Source: Thermoplasmatota archaeon
GTDB taxonomy: Archaea; Thermoplasmatota; E2; DHVEG-1
Direction: 5' to 3'
Length of the DNA: 5,389 bases
Assembly (NCBI GenBank): GCA_030615845.1
Contig: JAUWYM010000076.1
Coordinates: 1-5,389, forward strand
Shown: piece by piece, positions 1 to 5,389 of the stretch
Numbering within the stretch: position 1 is the stretch's first letter
Layout of the letters: each line of letters opens with the position of its first letter
Program-made: the position numbers and the translations under genes
Notes under the pieces: generated by a model
Databases searched by the model: none
The model's input: only the letters and a program-made list of their open reading frames with translations
Told to the model about the DNA's origin: nothing

Positions 1-461
1 AAAATGAAATCAAGGAAGTACTTGCAAAAAGTGAAAAACTAAGAAAAGAACTAACAAGTTTAATTGATGAAGATACAGAAGCATTCAATGATGTGATGAA
101 AGCATTTAAGATGCCAAAAGAAACTGATGAGCAAAAGAAGAAAAGATCAAACGCAATTCAAGAAGGATACAAAACAGCAGCACAAGTTCCTCTAAAGACT
201 GCTCAAACCTGTACAGAGATTTTAGATATAGCAAAAGTTCTTGCAGAAAAAGGAAATCAAAACTCAATTACAGATGCAGCGGTATCTGCACTCATGACAA
301 AAGCAGGTGTGAAAGGAGCAATTCTAAATGTGAGAATCAACCTAGGATCGATTAAAGATGAAGCATTTGTAGGAAAAATATCAAAAGAACTAAGTGAATT
401 AGAAAATAGTACTGAAAGAAAAACCGAAGAAATATTAAAAATTGTAGAAAAAGCAATGTAA
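1..461 (+). CDS. Cyclodeaminase/cyclohydrolase (FTCD_C) family protein, C-terminal part, 5' end cut by window
   Basis: About 152 codons are visible, read from base 3 with no stop before TAA at 459-461. The frame is open to the left edge, so the gene starts outside the window. The visible part matches the all-helical FTCD_C fold: DEDTEAFNDVMKAFKMPKET, then the helix with AAQVPLKTAQTC, the stretch KGNQNSITDAAVSALM and the signature AILNVRINL followed by a charged C-terminal helix. Known members either deaminate formiminotetrahydrofolate or hydrolyse methenyltetrahydrofolate, and act in the cytosol. In an archaeon without an obvious histidine-degradation context, a methenyl-THF cyclohydrolase role in folate one-carbon metabolism is the more likely guess, but substrate cannot be decided here. 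An internal ATG at 93 would drop conserved DEAF-like sequence and is not the real start. The stop overlaps the next start by one base, suggesting co-transcription. Family assignment is firm; exact reaction is not. Confidence 0.85.
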   Translation, partial: NEIKEVLAKSEKLRKELTSLIDEDTEAFNDVMKAFKMPKETDEQKKKRSNAIQEGYKTAAQVPLKTAQTCTEILDIAKVLAEKGNQNSITDAAVSALMTKAGVKGAILNVRINLGSIKDEAFVGKISKELSELENSTERKTEEILKIVEKAM

Positions 462-1189
462 TGGATCTGAATTCTATGTTGGTTGATCCTCAAAAACTCT
501 ACACTGTTCTTCTTAACCATTTTGGAAATCAGGATTGGTGGCCATTTGACAAAGAGTATCATAAAATAAATGGTAGTGATCCAAGATTTGAGATTATGAT
601 AGGAGCAATCCTTACACAGAATACTGCTTGGTCTAATGTAGAAAAAGCTCTTTTAAATCTTAAAAAAAACAAATCTCTAACGGTAAGAAAAATCGTTGAT
701 ATGCCGTTAGAAAAACTAAAGGTGATGATTCAGCCATCTGGTTTTTTCAATCAAAAAGCCACACGCCTTAAAATTTTAGCCACCTATATCTATGAAAAAT
801 ATGACAGCGATCTAGACAAATTCTTCAAAAGAGATCTGCAAGAAATAAGAAGAGAACTACTGTCGCTGAATGGCATTGGCCCTGAAACAGCAGATTCAAT
901 GCTTTTGTATGCAGGAAACCTGCCAATATTTGTTGTCGATGGATATACAAAACGTATCTGCAAACGAATACCTCTCCAACCAAAAGATGGATCCTATGAT
1001 GAAATCCAGCAGTATTTCAAAAGTGAACTTTCAAAAAATCTTCCAGAAAAAGATATGGTACCATTGTATAAAGAGTTGCACGCGCTAATTGTTGAGCTTG
1101 CTAAAAATTATTGTAAAACAAAACCATGCTGCGACAGCTGTCCTTTAAAAAAGGATTGCAGATTTAGTCTATCTCAAAAATCCTTCTAA
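461..1189 (+). CDS. Endonuclease III-superfamily (HhH-GPD) DNA glycosylase, MagIII/COG2231-like, with Fe-S loop
   Basis: This 242-residue protein should remove damaged bases in base-excision repair. Seen directly: W26-W27-P28 near the N-terminus; GAILTQNT at 48-55 with W57 just after; PSGFFNQKA at 92-100; the helix-hairpin-helix loop LNGIGPETAD at 136-145; the catalytic Asp in VVDGYTKR (D160); and C-terminal cysteines C218, C223, C224, C227 and C233. The position of the endonuclease III catalytic lysine (K120 in E. coli Nth) is E142, so a monofunctional glycosylase without lyase activity is expected. The layout follows Helicobacter MagIII, a 3-methyladenine glycosylase, whose pocket as I remember it uses W24, W25, P26 and F45; the equivalents here would be W26, W27, P28 and W57. 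The cysteine spacing (x5-x2-x5 from C218, C224, C227, C233) is one residue short of the classic x6-x2-x5. The ATG shares its A with the previous stop, and no Shine-Dalgarno is visible, so translation is probably coupled. The exact substrate is inferred. Confidence 0.88.
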   Translation: MDLNSMLVDPQKLYTVLLNHFGNQDWWPFDKEYHKINGSDPRFEIMIGAILTQNTAWSNVEKALLNLKKNKSLTVRKIVDMPLEKLKVMIQPSGFFNQKATRLKILATYIYEKYDSDLDKFFKRDLQEIRRELLSLNGIGPETADSMLLYAGNLPIFVVDGYTKRICKRIPLQPKDGSYDEIQQYFKSELSKNLPEKDMVPLYKELHALIVELAKNYCKTKPCCDSCPLKKDCRFSLSQKSF

Positions 1190-2347
1190 TTTATCTCTCA
1201 GTACTTCAGCAGGGACATCAGGAAGGGATATCATCTGCGTGGTGCCAAGGTGACCTTTTCCAGAAAGTTTAATACTGATAAACCCTGCATTTTCAATTTC
1301 TTTTAAATAATTCCAAAACATCGTATGCGCCCGAGGTTTCTCATTGTATTCTTCACAAGTTATCGCATATGTTTTTTCAACCTCACTCGTGATTGCATAT
1401 GCACTGTCATCTTTTTGTAATCGTTTCGCAATCGAAAGCAGCGTGAGAAGATGATGTTTTTCCAGGTTCTTCAATTTTGTCTCCGTAACAATAGAGTATG
1501 TTTCTGCTTTTGCTGCTCGCACATGTTCTGGCACCACAAGTTGAACATGTTTTTCATCAGCATACATACCAGCTTTCCAAAGGAGTTCTATAGCAAAGCG
1601 TGCGTCTCCCCATTCACTAGCGATATCTGCGATGAGATCAACGCTTTCTTGTGATACCGTATTATTATGAAACGCAAGTCCTACTCGCTGTTCTGTGATA
1701 TCATAGAGTTCATCACGGGTATATTTATCTAAAATTATGGTGTTACTTCTTTTAAAGGTGCTAAGAACCGATGAATCCAGATCTGACAACACATCTTTTT
1801 GTGAAACCATAATAATTGAGATGGGGTTGTCTGTTTTCATTGTTTCATCGGTAAATCGTGTAAGATTATAGAGAAGTTCAGACCCGCTTTTTTTCAGCAG
1901 TGCATCAGCTTCATCAAGGACGAGTATAAGCTGTACCTCTCTTCGTTGCAGTTGTTTGTGAAGAATCTGTAGCATTTCTTGAACTGAAAAACCTCTATCT
2001 GGAAAACGCTTATCAAAATGATTTAAAACACCGATAAGTACCATTGAGTCTGTTGATCGTTTTCGACAATTGATATGGACATATTCAATAATCCTTGCTT
2101 GTTTTCGTGCAATCCTTACAAGAGAATTGCAGAATTTTTTTGTAATAACGGTTTTTCCAGTTCCAATAGGTCCTCTAATCACCGCGTTTTGTGAAATATC
2201 GCTAAGTAGTGGCTTGAACATCTGAGAAAGTTTTCTGAGCTGTTCTGTTCTATGTGGTAGTTCTTCTGGAACAAAATCAAAATCAAGAGCATGAAGATCT
2301 TTTATGACAGATGAGGAGAAAAGTTCATCCTCGATAATATCCCTCAT
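1169..2347 (-). CDS. cdc6: Orc1/Cdc6-type replication initiator (AAA+ ATPase with winged helix)
   Basis: This 392-residue protein is an archaeal origin-binding initiator that recognises origins and helps load the MCM helicase. The N-terminal VPEELPHRTEQL (26-37) is the family signature. Walker A is GPIGTGKT at 59-66 and Walker B is LVLDEAD at 142-148. Sensor 1 lies at 178-185 (IIMVSQKD), where Q183 replaces the more usual asparagine. VLSTFKR follows (194-200), and sensor 2 is GDAR at 247-250. The C-terminal 100 residues look like the winged-helix domain, with a recognition-helix region at 338-357 and a wing rich in glycine (GKGHLGTT, 363-370). The length is normal and the ATG at 2347 leaves a typical short N-terminus. 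The gene is divergent from priS across 88 bp, and its 3' end overlaps the convergent glycosylase gene by 21 bp. The sensor-1 change suggests a Cdc6-2-like paralogue rather than the canonical Orc1-1, but that is a guess. Family identity is certain. Confidence 0.95.
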   Translation of the reverse strand: MRDIIEDELFSSSVIKDLHALDFDFVPEELPHRTEQLRKLSQMFKPLLSDISQNAVIRGPIGTGKTVITKKFCNSLVRIARKQARIIEYVHINCRKRSTDSMVLIGVLNHFDKRFPDRGFSVQEMLQILHKQLQRREVQLILVLDEADALLKKSGSELLYNLTRFTDETMKTDNPISIIMVSQKDVLSDLDSSVLSTFKRSNTIILDKYTRDELYDITEQRVGLAFHNNTVSQESVDLIADIASEWGDARFAIELLWKAGMYADEKHVQLVVPEHVRAAKAETYSIVTETKLKNLEKHHLLTLLSIAKRLQKDDSAYAITSEVEKTYAITCEEYNEKPRAHTMFWNYLKEIENAGFISIKLSGKGHLGTTQMISLPDVPAEVLRDKLEGFLR

Positions 2348-2361
2348 TACGTTCTGTAATG
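2345..2361. repeat. Perfect 6-bp inverted repeat over the cdc6 start codon
   Basis: CATTAC (2345-2350) and GTAATG (2356-2361) form a perfect dyad with a 5-base spacer (GTTCT). The left arm contains the complement of the cdc6 ATG. If the cdc6 mRNA has a leader of at least 14 bases, the start codon would be paired in a small hairpin. If the mRNA is leaderless, the dyad would be a DNA site straddling the start and could be an operator. A 6-bp arm can arise by chance in A/T-rich DNA, so function is inferred. Confidence 0.35.
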
Positions 2362-2369
2362 GCTGAGAG

Positions 2370-2384
2370 TAATAAAACTTTATC
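2370..2384 (-). promoter_or_regulatory. Candidate BRE/TATA promoter for cdc6
   Basis: Read on the minus strand, a purine-rich GATAAAG (2384-2378, BRE-like) is followed by TTTTATTA (2377-2370, TATA-like). The TATA-like centre is about 26 bases upstream of the cdc6 ATG, which is the usual archaeal distance from TATA box to transcription start. The transcript would therefore be leaderless or nearly so, which fits the lack of a Shine-Dalgarno sequence. Assignment rests on position and composition only. Confidence 0.4.
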
Positions 2385-2401
2385 TCTATTTTTGGATAAA
2401 G
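2378..2401. repeat. 7-bp dyad symmetric element in the cdc6/priS intergenic region
   Basis: CTTTATC (2378-2384) and GATAAAG (2395-2401) are perfect inverted copies separated by 10 bases. The dyad centre (about 2389.5) almost coincides with the midpoint between the two start codons (about 2391.5). Each arm sits just upstream of one candidate TATA box, so the arms could be the BREs of two back-to-back promoters. The dyad could also bind a dimeric regulator acting on both genes. The symmetry is seen; the role is inferred. Confidence 0.45.
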
Positions 2402-2407
2402 ATTATA
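2395..2407 (+). promoter_or_regulatory. Candidate BRE/TATA promoter for priS
   Basis: GATAAAG (2395-2401, BRE-like) is followed by ATTATA (2402-2407). The TATA-like centre is about 31 bases upstream of the priS ATG at 2436, so transcription would begin within a few bases of the start codon and the mRNA would be leaderless or have a very short leader. This mirrors the cdc6 promoter on the other strand. Position and composition are the only support. Confidence 0.4.
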
Positions 2408-2435
2408 CCCACTAAAACCATTTACGTTTTTGACA

Positions 2436-3626
2436 ATGACAAATAATACGTCTGCTCAAAAATCCTTAGAGTTTCTCAAAAACAGATTTCAAGAGTACTA
2501 CAAAAAAAATACATTAGAGCTCCCTGATCGATTCGGCAGAAGAGAATTTGCATTTGTATTATTCGGCGGAAAAGGAATGATACGTCATGTATCATTTGAT
2601 AAGAAAAAAAAACTATTAAGTTTTTTAGGTGAACGATCACCGCAACACGTCTATTATTCATCAGCATACTATCAAATACCAGATGCACCGACAATGCAGG
2701 AAAAAAACTGGATGGGGGCAGAACTTATCTTTGATTTAGACTCTGATCATCTTCCAAATGCAGAAACCATGAGCTACAGCGAACAACTCTCTGCAGTAAA
2801 AAAAGAATTCAAAAAACTTGTAGAAGAATTTCTACTGGATGATTTTGGATTTGATGAAAAACATCTTGAGCTTTATTTCAGTGGAGGAAGAGGATATCAT
2901 TGCCATGTAAAAGACCCTGCAATCTTTGATTTAGATAGCAACGAACGAAGGGAACTCGTTGACTATATTACAGGAAGAGACCTGCAGGATTTCATCATAT
3001 TTCATGAACAGATAACAGGAAGAAAACGGTATGGTGGGCGCTACTATCCAAGTGGAAAAAGCCTGAAGATGCCTACTCCAGATGAGAAAGGTTGGAAAGG
3101 AAGAATCAGCCGGGGAATCATTGATATCGTTGATGAAATTAAAAAAAGCAATGATCCTGAAAAAAAACTAAAAGAATATGGAGTAAAAGAAAAAGATGCA
3201 GAAAAACTTGCAATAGAGCTTTCTGAAGAACGAATAAAAAGAATACGGGAAGGAATGCTTGATCAGTCAAAAACAATTAGAAAATTTTTTCTCAATAGCG
3301 CGTTAAGAAAAACAGCAGTAACTCTAGGTGCTGGCGAAACAGATGAACCAGTAACCTGCGACGTAAAACGCCTGATTAGACTTCCTTTTTCTCTACATGG
3401 AAAAACAGGATTTAAAGTAGTTAAAATCGGTATCGATGAGTTGGAAACATTTGATCCTTTAAGAGATGCCGTGGTTTTTAACGATGACCCTGTTACAGTA
3501 CATCTAAACACCTCCTGTACTATCAAAATGAATCAACAAAACTTTAATTTAGAAGGAGGAGAACACAAAGTGCCACTGTATCTTGCTGTTTTTCTCATTG
3601 GAGGGAGAAAGGCAAGTATTACATAA
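2436..3626 (+). CDS. priS: DNA primase small (catalytic) subunit PriS
   Basis: This 396-residue protein is the catalytic subunit of the archaeal/eukaryotic-type primase, which makes RNA primers at the fork with PriL. Residues are counted from the ATG. The N-terminal GRREFAFVLFG (34-44) and HVYYSSAYYQIP (71-82) are family signatures. The metal-binding Asp pair is in FDLDSDHL (D100, D102), and the nucleotide-binding SGGRGYH is at 149-155. The likely third catalytic Asp is D309 in VTCDVKRLIRLP, followed by SLHGKTG at 319-325, another hallmark. The segment between the Asp pair and SGGRGYH has no cysteines, so the zinc knuckle known from Pyrococcus PriS is not visible. I chose ATG 2436; an in-frame TTG at 2430 would add two residues. 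Neither has a Shine-Dalgarno, and a leaderless mRNA is likely. The gene ends in tandem TAA codons. PriL is not in the window. The gene is divergent from cdc6 and followed 24 bases later by a small ORF. Confidence 0.96.
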   Translation: MTNNTSAQKSLEFLKNRFQEYYKKNTLELPDRFGRREFAFVLFGGKGMIRHVSFDKKKKLLSFLGERSPQHVYYSSAYYQIPDAPTMQEKNWMGAELIFDLDSDHLPNAETMSYSEQLSAVKKEFKKLVEEFLLDDFGFDEKHLELYFSGGRGYHCHVKDPAIFDLDSNERRELVDYITGRDLQDFIIFHEQITGRKRYGGRYYPSGKSLKMPTPDEKGWKGRISRGIIDIVDEIKKSNDPEKKLKEYGVKEKDAEKLAIELSEERIKRIREGMLDQSKTIRKFFLNSALRKTAVTLGAGETDEPVTCDVKRLIRLPFSLHGKTGFKVVKIGIDELETFDPLRDAVVFNDDPVTVHLNTSCTIKMNQQNFNLEGGEHKVPLYLAVFLIGGRKASIT

Positions 3627-3650
3627 TAAAAAACAATAGTGAATGAGCAG

Positions 3651-3908
3651 ATGGATAAACGAACACATATAGAAAAAATTGATAAAAAGATGCAGGAGCA
3701 GGGTTGGAAATTTATTGGTGCGATACTCCACTACAACAAAGCATGGAAAAATCAAGCAGCAGTCTATGAACGGAATGGAAAATACGTCGTATCAGGTCTT
3801 GATGCAAGTGGAAAGAATGAATTACATGAGCCAATAGAAAAAAAAGAAGCTCTAAAAAGGGTAAATGAGAGTTTAGAAGAGATACGGAAAATTATTTTTG
3901 ATATATAA
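3651..3908 (+). CDS. Small hypothetical protein downstream of priS
   Basis: I do not recognise this 85-residue protein. It is soluble and highly charged, with no signal peptide, membrane segment or cysteine. A predicted layout is an N-terminal helix (about 1-16), a central strand-rich part (WKFIGAILHYNK, then AAVYERNGKYVVSGLD, about 19-53) and a C-terminal amphipathic helix (about 62-82), i.e. a small alpha-beta-alpha domain. The ATG at 3651 has GTGA eight bases upstream, a weak match to the anti-Shine-Dalgarno. An in-frame GTG at 3639 would add four residues. It lies in the same frame as priS behind two consecutive TAA codons, 24 bases after the priS stop, and is followed by a T8 tract, so it is probably co-transcribed with priS. 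Codon use matches its neighbours. A role near replication is suggested only by position. It is probably a real gene because it fills the gap between priS and the terminator. Confidence 0.65.
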   Translation: MDKRTHIEKIDKKMQEQGWKFIGAILHYNKAWKNQAAVYERNGKYVVSGLDASGKNELHEPIEKKEALKRVNESLEEIRKIIFDI

Positions 3909-3912
3909 ACAG

Positions 3913-3920
3913 TTTTTTTT
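3913..3920 (+). terminator. T8 tract, likely transcription terminator of the priS operon
   Basis: A run of eight T lies 5 to 12 bases after the small ORF stop, in the 22-base gap before the convergent fttA stop. Archaeal RNA polymerase terminates at such U-rich stretches without needing a hairpin, and I see no strong stem in front of it. Position between two convergent genes supports the call. Confidence 0.6.
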
Positions 3921-3930
3921 GCAGATTACC

Positions 3931-5389
3931 TCATACAAATCGTATGGTTTCAAGATTCATTGGAGCAGCAGTATTAAGATTAAATCGTTTATGAACTGTA
4001 GAGGAGAGATCAAGACATTTTGATTCTTCGCCATGACCAAAGATAACTCTTTCAGGACGCGGCGACATGTTACTGATAAATCCTGTCAGTTGCCTACGGT
4101 CACTATGTCCTGAAAAACCATCACAAGTATCCACATTCATCTTCATCTCAAGATTAACAATAGTTCCACCAACATTAAGTGGAATTTCTTTTGATCCTCG
4201 TTGGATTTTCCTTCCAGTAGTCCCTTCTGCTTGATATCCAACAAACACAATAGTGTTTTTACTATCTGAAGCCCATGATTTAAGATACTCCATGACAGGA
4301 CCGCCGTTCATCATACCGCTTGTTGCAAGAACAACACAAGAGCCTTCATCAGCAATTATTTTTTCTCTCATCTCTACACTGTCAACTCGTTTGAAGATAT
4401 CGGAAAGAAGCGGATTATCTCCTTTTTGGAATATTTGACTCCGGAGTTTATTATTAAGATACTCAGGATATGCAGTATGAATCGCAGTTGCCTCCCATAT
4501 CATACCATCAAGATAAACAGGAATTTCGGAAACCTCCTTGTTTCGTACAAGATTCTCAAGAACAATCATGACCTCCTGACTCCGTCCAACCGCAAAAACA
4601 GGAACAAGAACCTTTCCCTTCTTTTTCATCGATTGAAAGATAATATCCTTAAGACGTTCTGTAGCCTCCCTTCTACTGGGTTGATAATCATCTTTCCCCC
4701 CATACGTAGATTCTATAATAACAGCCTCGACACGTGGGAAATGATTCACAGCAGGATTGAAAAGCCAGGTTCGTTCATATTTAATATCACCAGTAAACGC
4801 TATATTATACAACCCCTCCCCAACATGGAAATGACAAATAGAGGAACCAAGGATGTGGCCAGCATTATGAAACGTCAGTCTAATATCAGGAGTAATATCT
4901 GTTGTATCTCCATACCCTACTGGTATACAATGTTTAATGACATTACGAATGTTTTCTGAAGAGTAGGGAACCTTTTTTGCATCAGCAGCAGCAACTTTTA
5001 GATAATCCATCTGAAGAAGCGTCATCATATCCCGCGTTGGAGGCGTACAATACACAGGACCATCATAACCATATTTATACAACAGCGGCACAAGACCAGA
5101 ATGATCAAGATGCGCATGGGTAACAACTACTGCATCAATTGTTTCAAAAGGCAAAACCTCAGGGAGATGAATATACGGAGAGCTATTATTATCTGAAGAG
5201 ACATCAATACCGCAGTCAATCATAACCTTACTATCCTGGGTATGAAGCAAACTACAAGATCTGCCCACCTGTCGGAAACCACCAAGAGCAATAATTCGTA
5301 CAAATTTTTCACCATCAGAAACCCCACGGTGAAGCTTTCTCCCCATCTTCTGCAGTATCACTTTTCGTTCATCACTCATCGATCGCAGG
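3931..5389 (-). CDS. fttA: Archaeal CPSF-type ribonuclease / termination factor FttA (aCPSF1), N-terminus cut by window
   Basis: This is a metallo-beta-lactamase/beta-CASP nuclease. In euryarchaea such proteins cleave nascent RNA at U-rich sites and act as the termination factor FttA (aCPSF1). Numbering from the first visible Met (5379), the motifs are D55 in IDCGI, HAHLDH at 88-93, H174 in NAGHILGSS, D198 in FTGDIKYERT, E223 in IESTYGG (motif A), H425 in FSGHSDRRQL (motif B) and H449 in FGHGEESKC (motif C), so the zinc site is complete. Visible length is 482 residues, whereas full-length FttA is about 630-640 with two KH-like domains first. Upstream of that Met the frame stays open to the edge and reads LRS, giving LRSMSDERKVILQKMGR, which resembles the linker between KH and nuclease domains. 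The Met is therefore most likely internal and the true start lies outside. A lone beta-CASP protein is the less likely alternative. The gene converges on the priS operon, leaving only 22 bases between stops. Confidence 0.92.
   Translation of the reverse strand, partial: LRSMSDERKVILQKMGRKLHRGVSDGEKFVRIIALGGFRQVGRSCSLLHTQDSKVMIDCGIDVSSDNNSSPYIHLPEVLPFETIDAVVVTHAHLDHSGLVPLLYKYGYDGPVYCTPPTRDMMTLLQMDYLKVAAADAKKVPYSSENIRNVIKHCIPVGYGDTTDITPDIRLTFHNAGHILGSSICHFHVGEGLYNIAFTGDIKYERTWLFNPAVNHFPRVEAVIIESTYGGKDDYQPSRREATERLKDIIFQSMKKKGKVLVPVFAVGRSQEVMIVLENLVRNKEVSEIPVYLDGMIWEATAIHTAYPEYLNNKLRSQIFQKGDNPLLSDIFKRVDSVEMREKIIADEGSCVVLATSGMMNGGPVMEYLKSWASDSKNTIVFVGYQAEGTTGRKIQRGSKEIPLNVGGTIVNLEMKMNVDTCDGFSGHSDRRQLTGFISNMSPRPERVIFGHGEESKCLDLSSTVHKRFNLNTAAPMNLETIRFV

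Noticed and set aside
257..562. A 101-codon minus-strand frame over the FTCD_C and glycosylase junction
   Set aside because: It is antisense to conserved coding sequence and is rich in I/F/S, as expected for a shadow of A-rich codons.
2348..2435. Possible replication origin with origin recognition boxes beside cdc6
   Set aside because: Archaeal origins often sit by cdc6, but the gap is only 88 bases and I see no ORB-like TTCCA...TGGAAA element or repeated long sites, only promoter-like signals.
3551..3572. A strong Shine-Dalgarno-like GGAGGAG followed by GTG inside priS
   Set aside because: The GTG is in the priS frame and would yield only the last 18 or so residues; the purine run is the coding of E-G-G-E, so it is coincidental.
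3549..3755. A 68-codon minus-strand frame across the priS end and the small ORF
   Set aside because: It is antisense to two plus-strand genes and encodes a Phe/Ser/Leu-rich shadow protein without a plausible start context.
4426..4959. A 177-codon plus-strand open frame opposite fttA
   Set aside because: It lies wholly antisense to strongly conserved beta-CASP coding sequence, and its product looks like low-information antisense translation with no recognisable domain.

Overview
The window reads as chromosomal DNA of a low-GC euryarchaeon. It carries an Orc1/Cdc6 replication initiator, the catalytic subunit of an archaeal/eukaryotic-type primase (PriS) and an archaeal CPSF-type beta-CASP ribonuclease (aCPSF1/FttA), none of which belongs to a bacterial gene set. 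The style of PriS and Cdc6 (for example FDLDSDHL in PriS and a VSQKD sensor-1 region in Cdc6) recalls Thermoplasmatota-type lineages more than Thermococci or methanogens with a zinc-knuckle PriS. That placement is an impression from memory, not a tree. Base composition and codon use look even across the window (A/T-rich, many AGA/AAA/GAA codons), and there are no mobile elements, tRNAs, rRNAs or CRISPR repeats.

Layout, left to right. (1) The 3' end of a cyclodeaminase/cyclohydrolase (FTCD_C) gene of folate one-carbon metabolism, on the + strand and cut by the left edge. It shares one base (ATGTAATG) with (2) an endonuclease III-superfamily DNA glycosylase of the MagIII/COG2231 kind. (3) A convergent cdc6 gene on the - strand overlaps the glycosylase 3' end by 21 bp. 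(4) An 88-bp intergenic region separates cdc6 from priS, which are transcribed divergently. It holds a symmetric pair of candidate BRE/TATA elements and a small palindrome on the cdc6 start codon. (5) priS on the + strand, followed by (6) a small unrecognised ORF of 85 codons and a T8 tract. (7) A convergent gene for FttA/aCPSF1 on the - strand fills the right end. Its reading frame stays open through the window edge, so the visible methionine is probably internal and the N-terminal KH region lies outside.

Together this is an information-processing neighbourhood: origin recognition (Cdc6), primer synthesis (PriS), base-excision repair (glycosylase) and transcription termination (FttA), with one metabolic gene at the left edge. 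The head-to-head cdc6/priS pair is the most suggestive arrangement, since one short control region could set the supply of both initiator and primase. I found no clear sign of an undescribed multi-gene system. The points worth a second look are the symmetric divergent promoter, the palindrome over the cdc6 start, the unusual Fe-S spacing and MagIII-like pocket of the glycosylase, the PriS without a visible zinc knuckle, and the small ORF behind priS.
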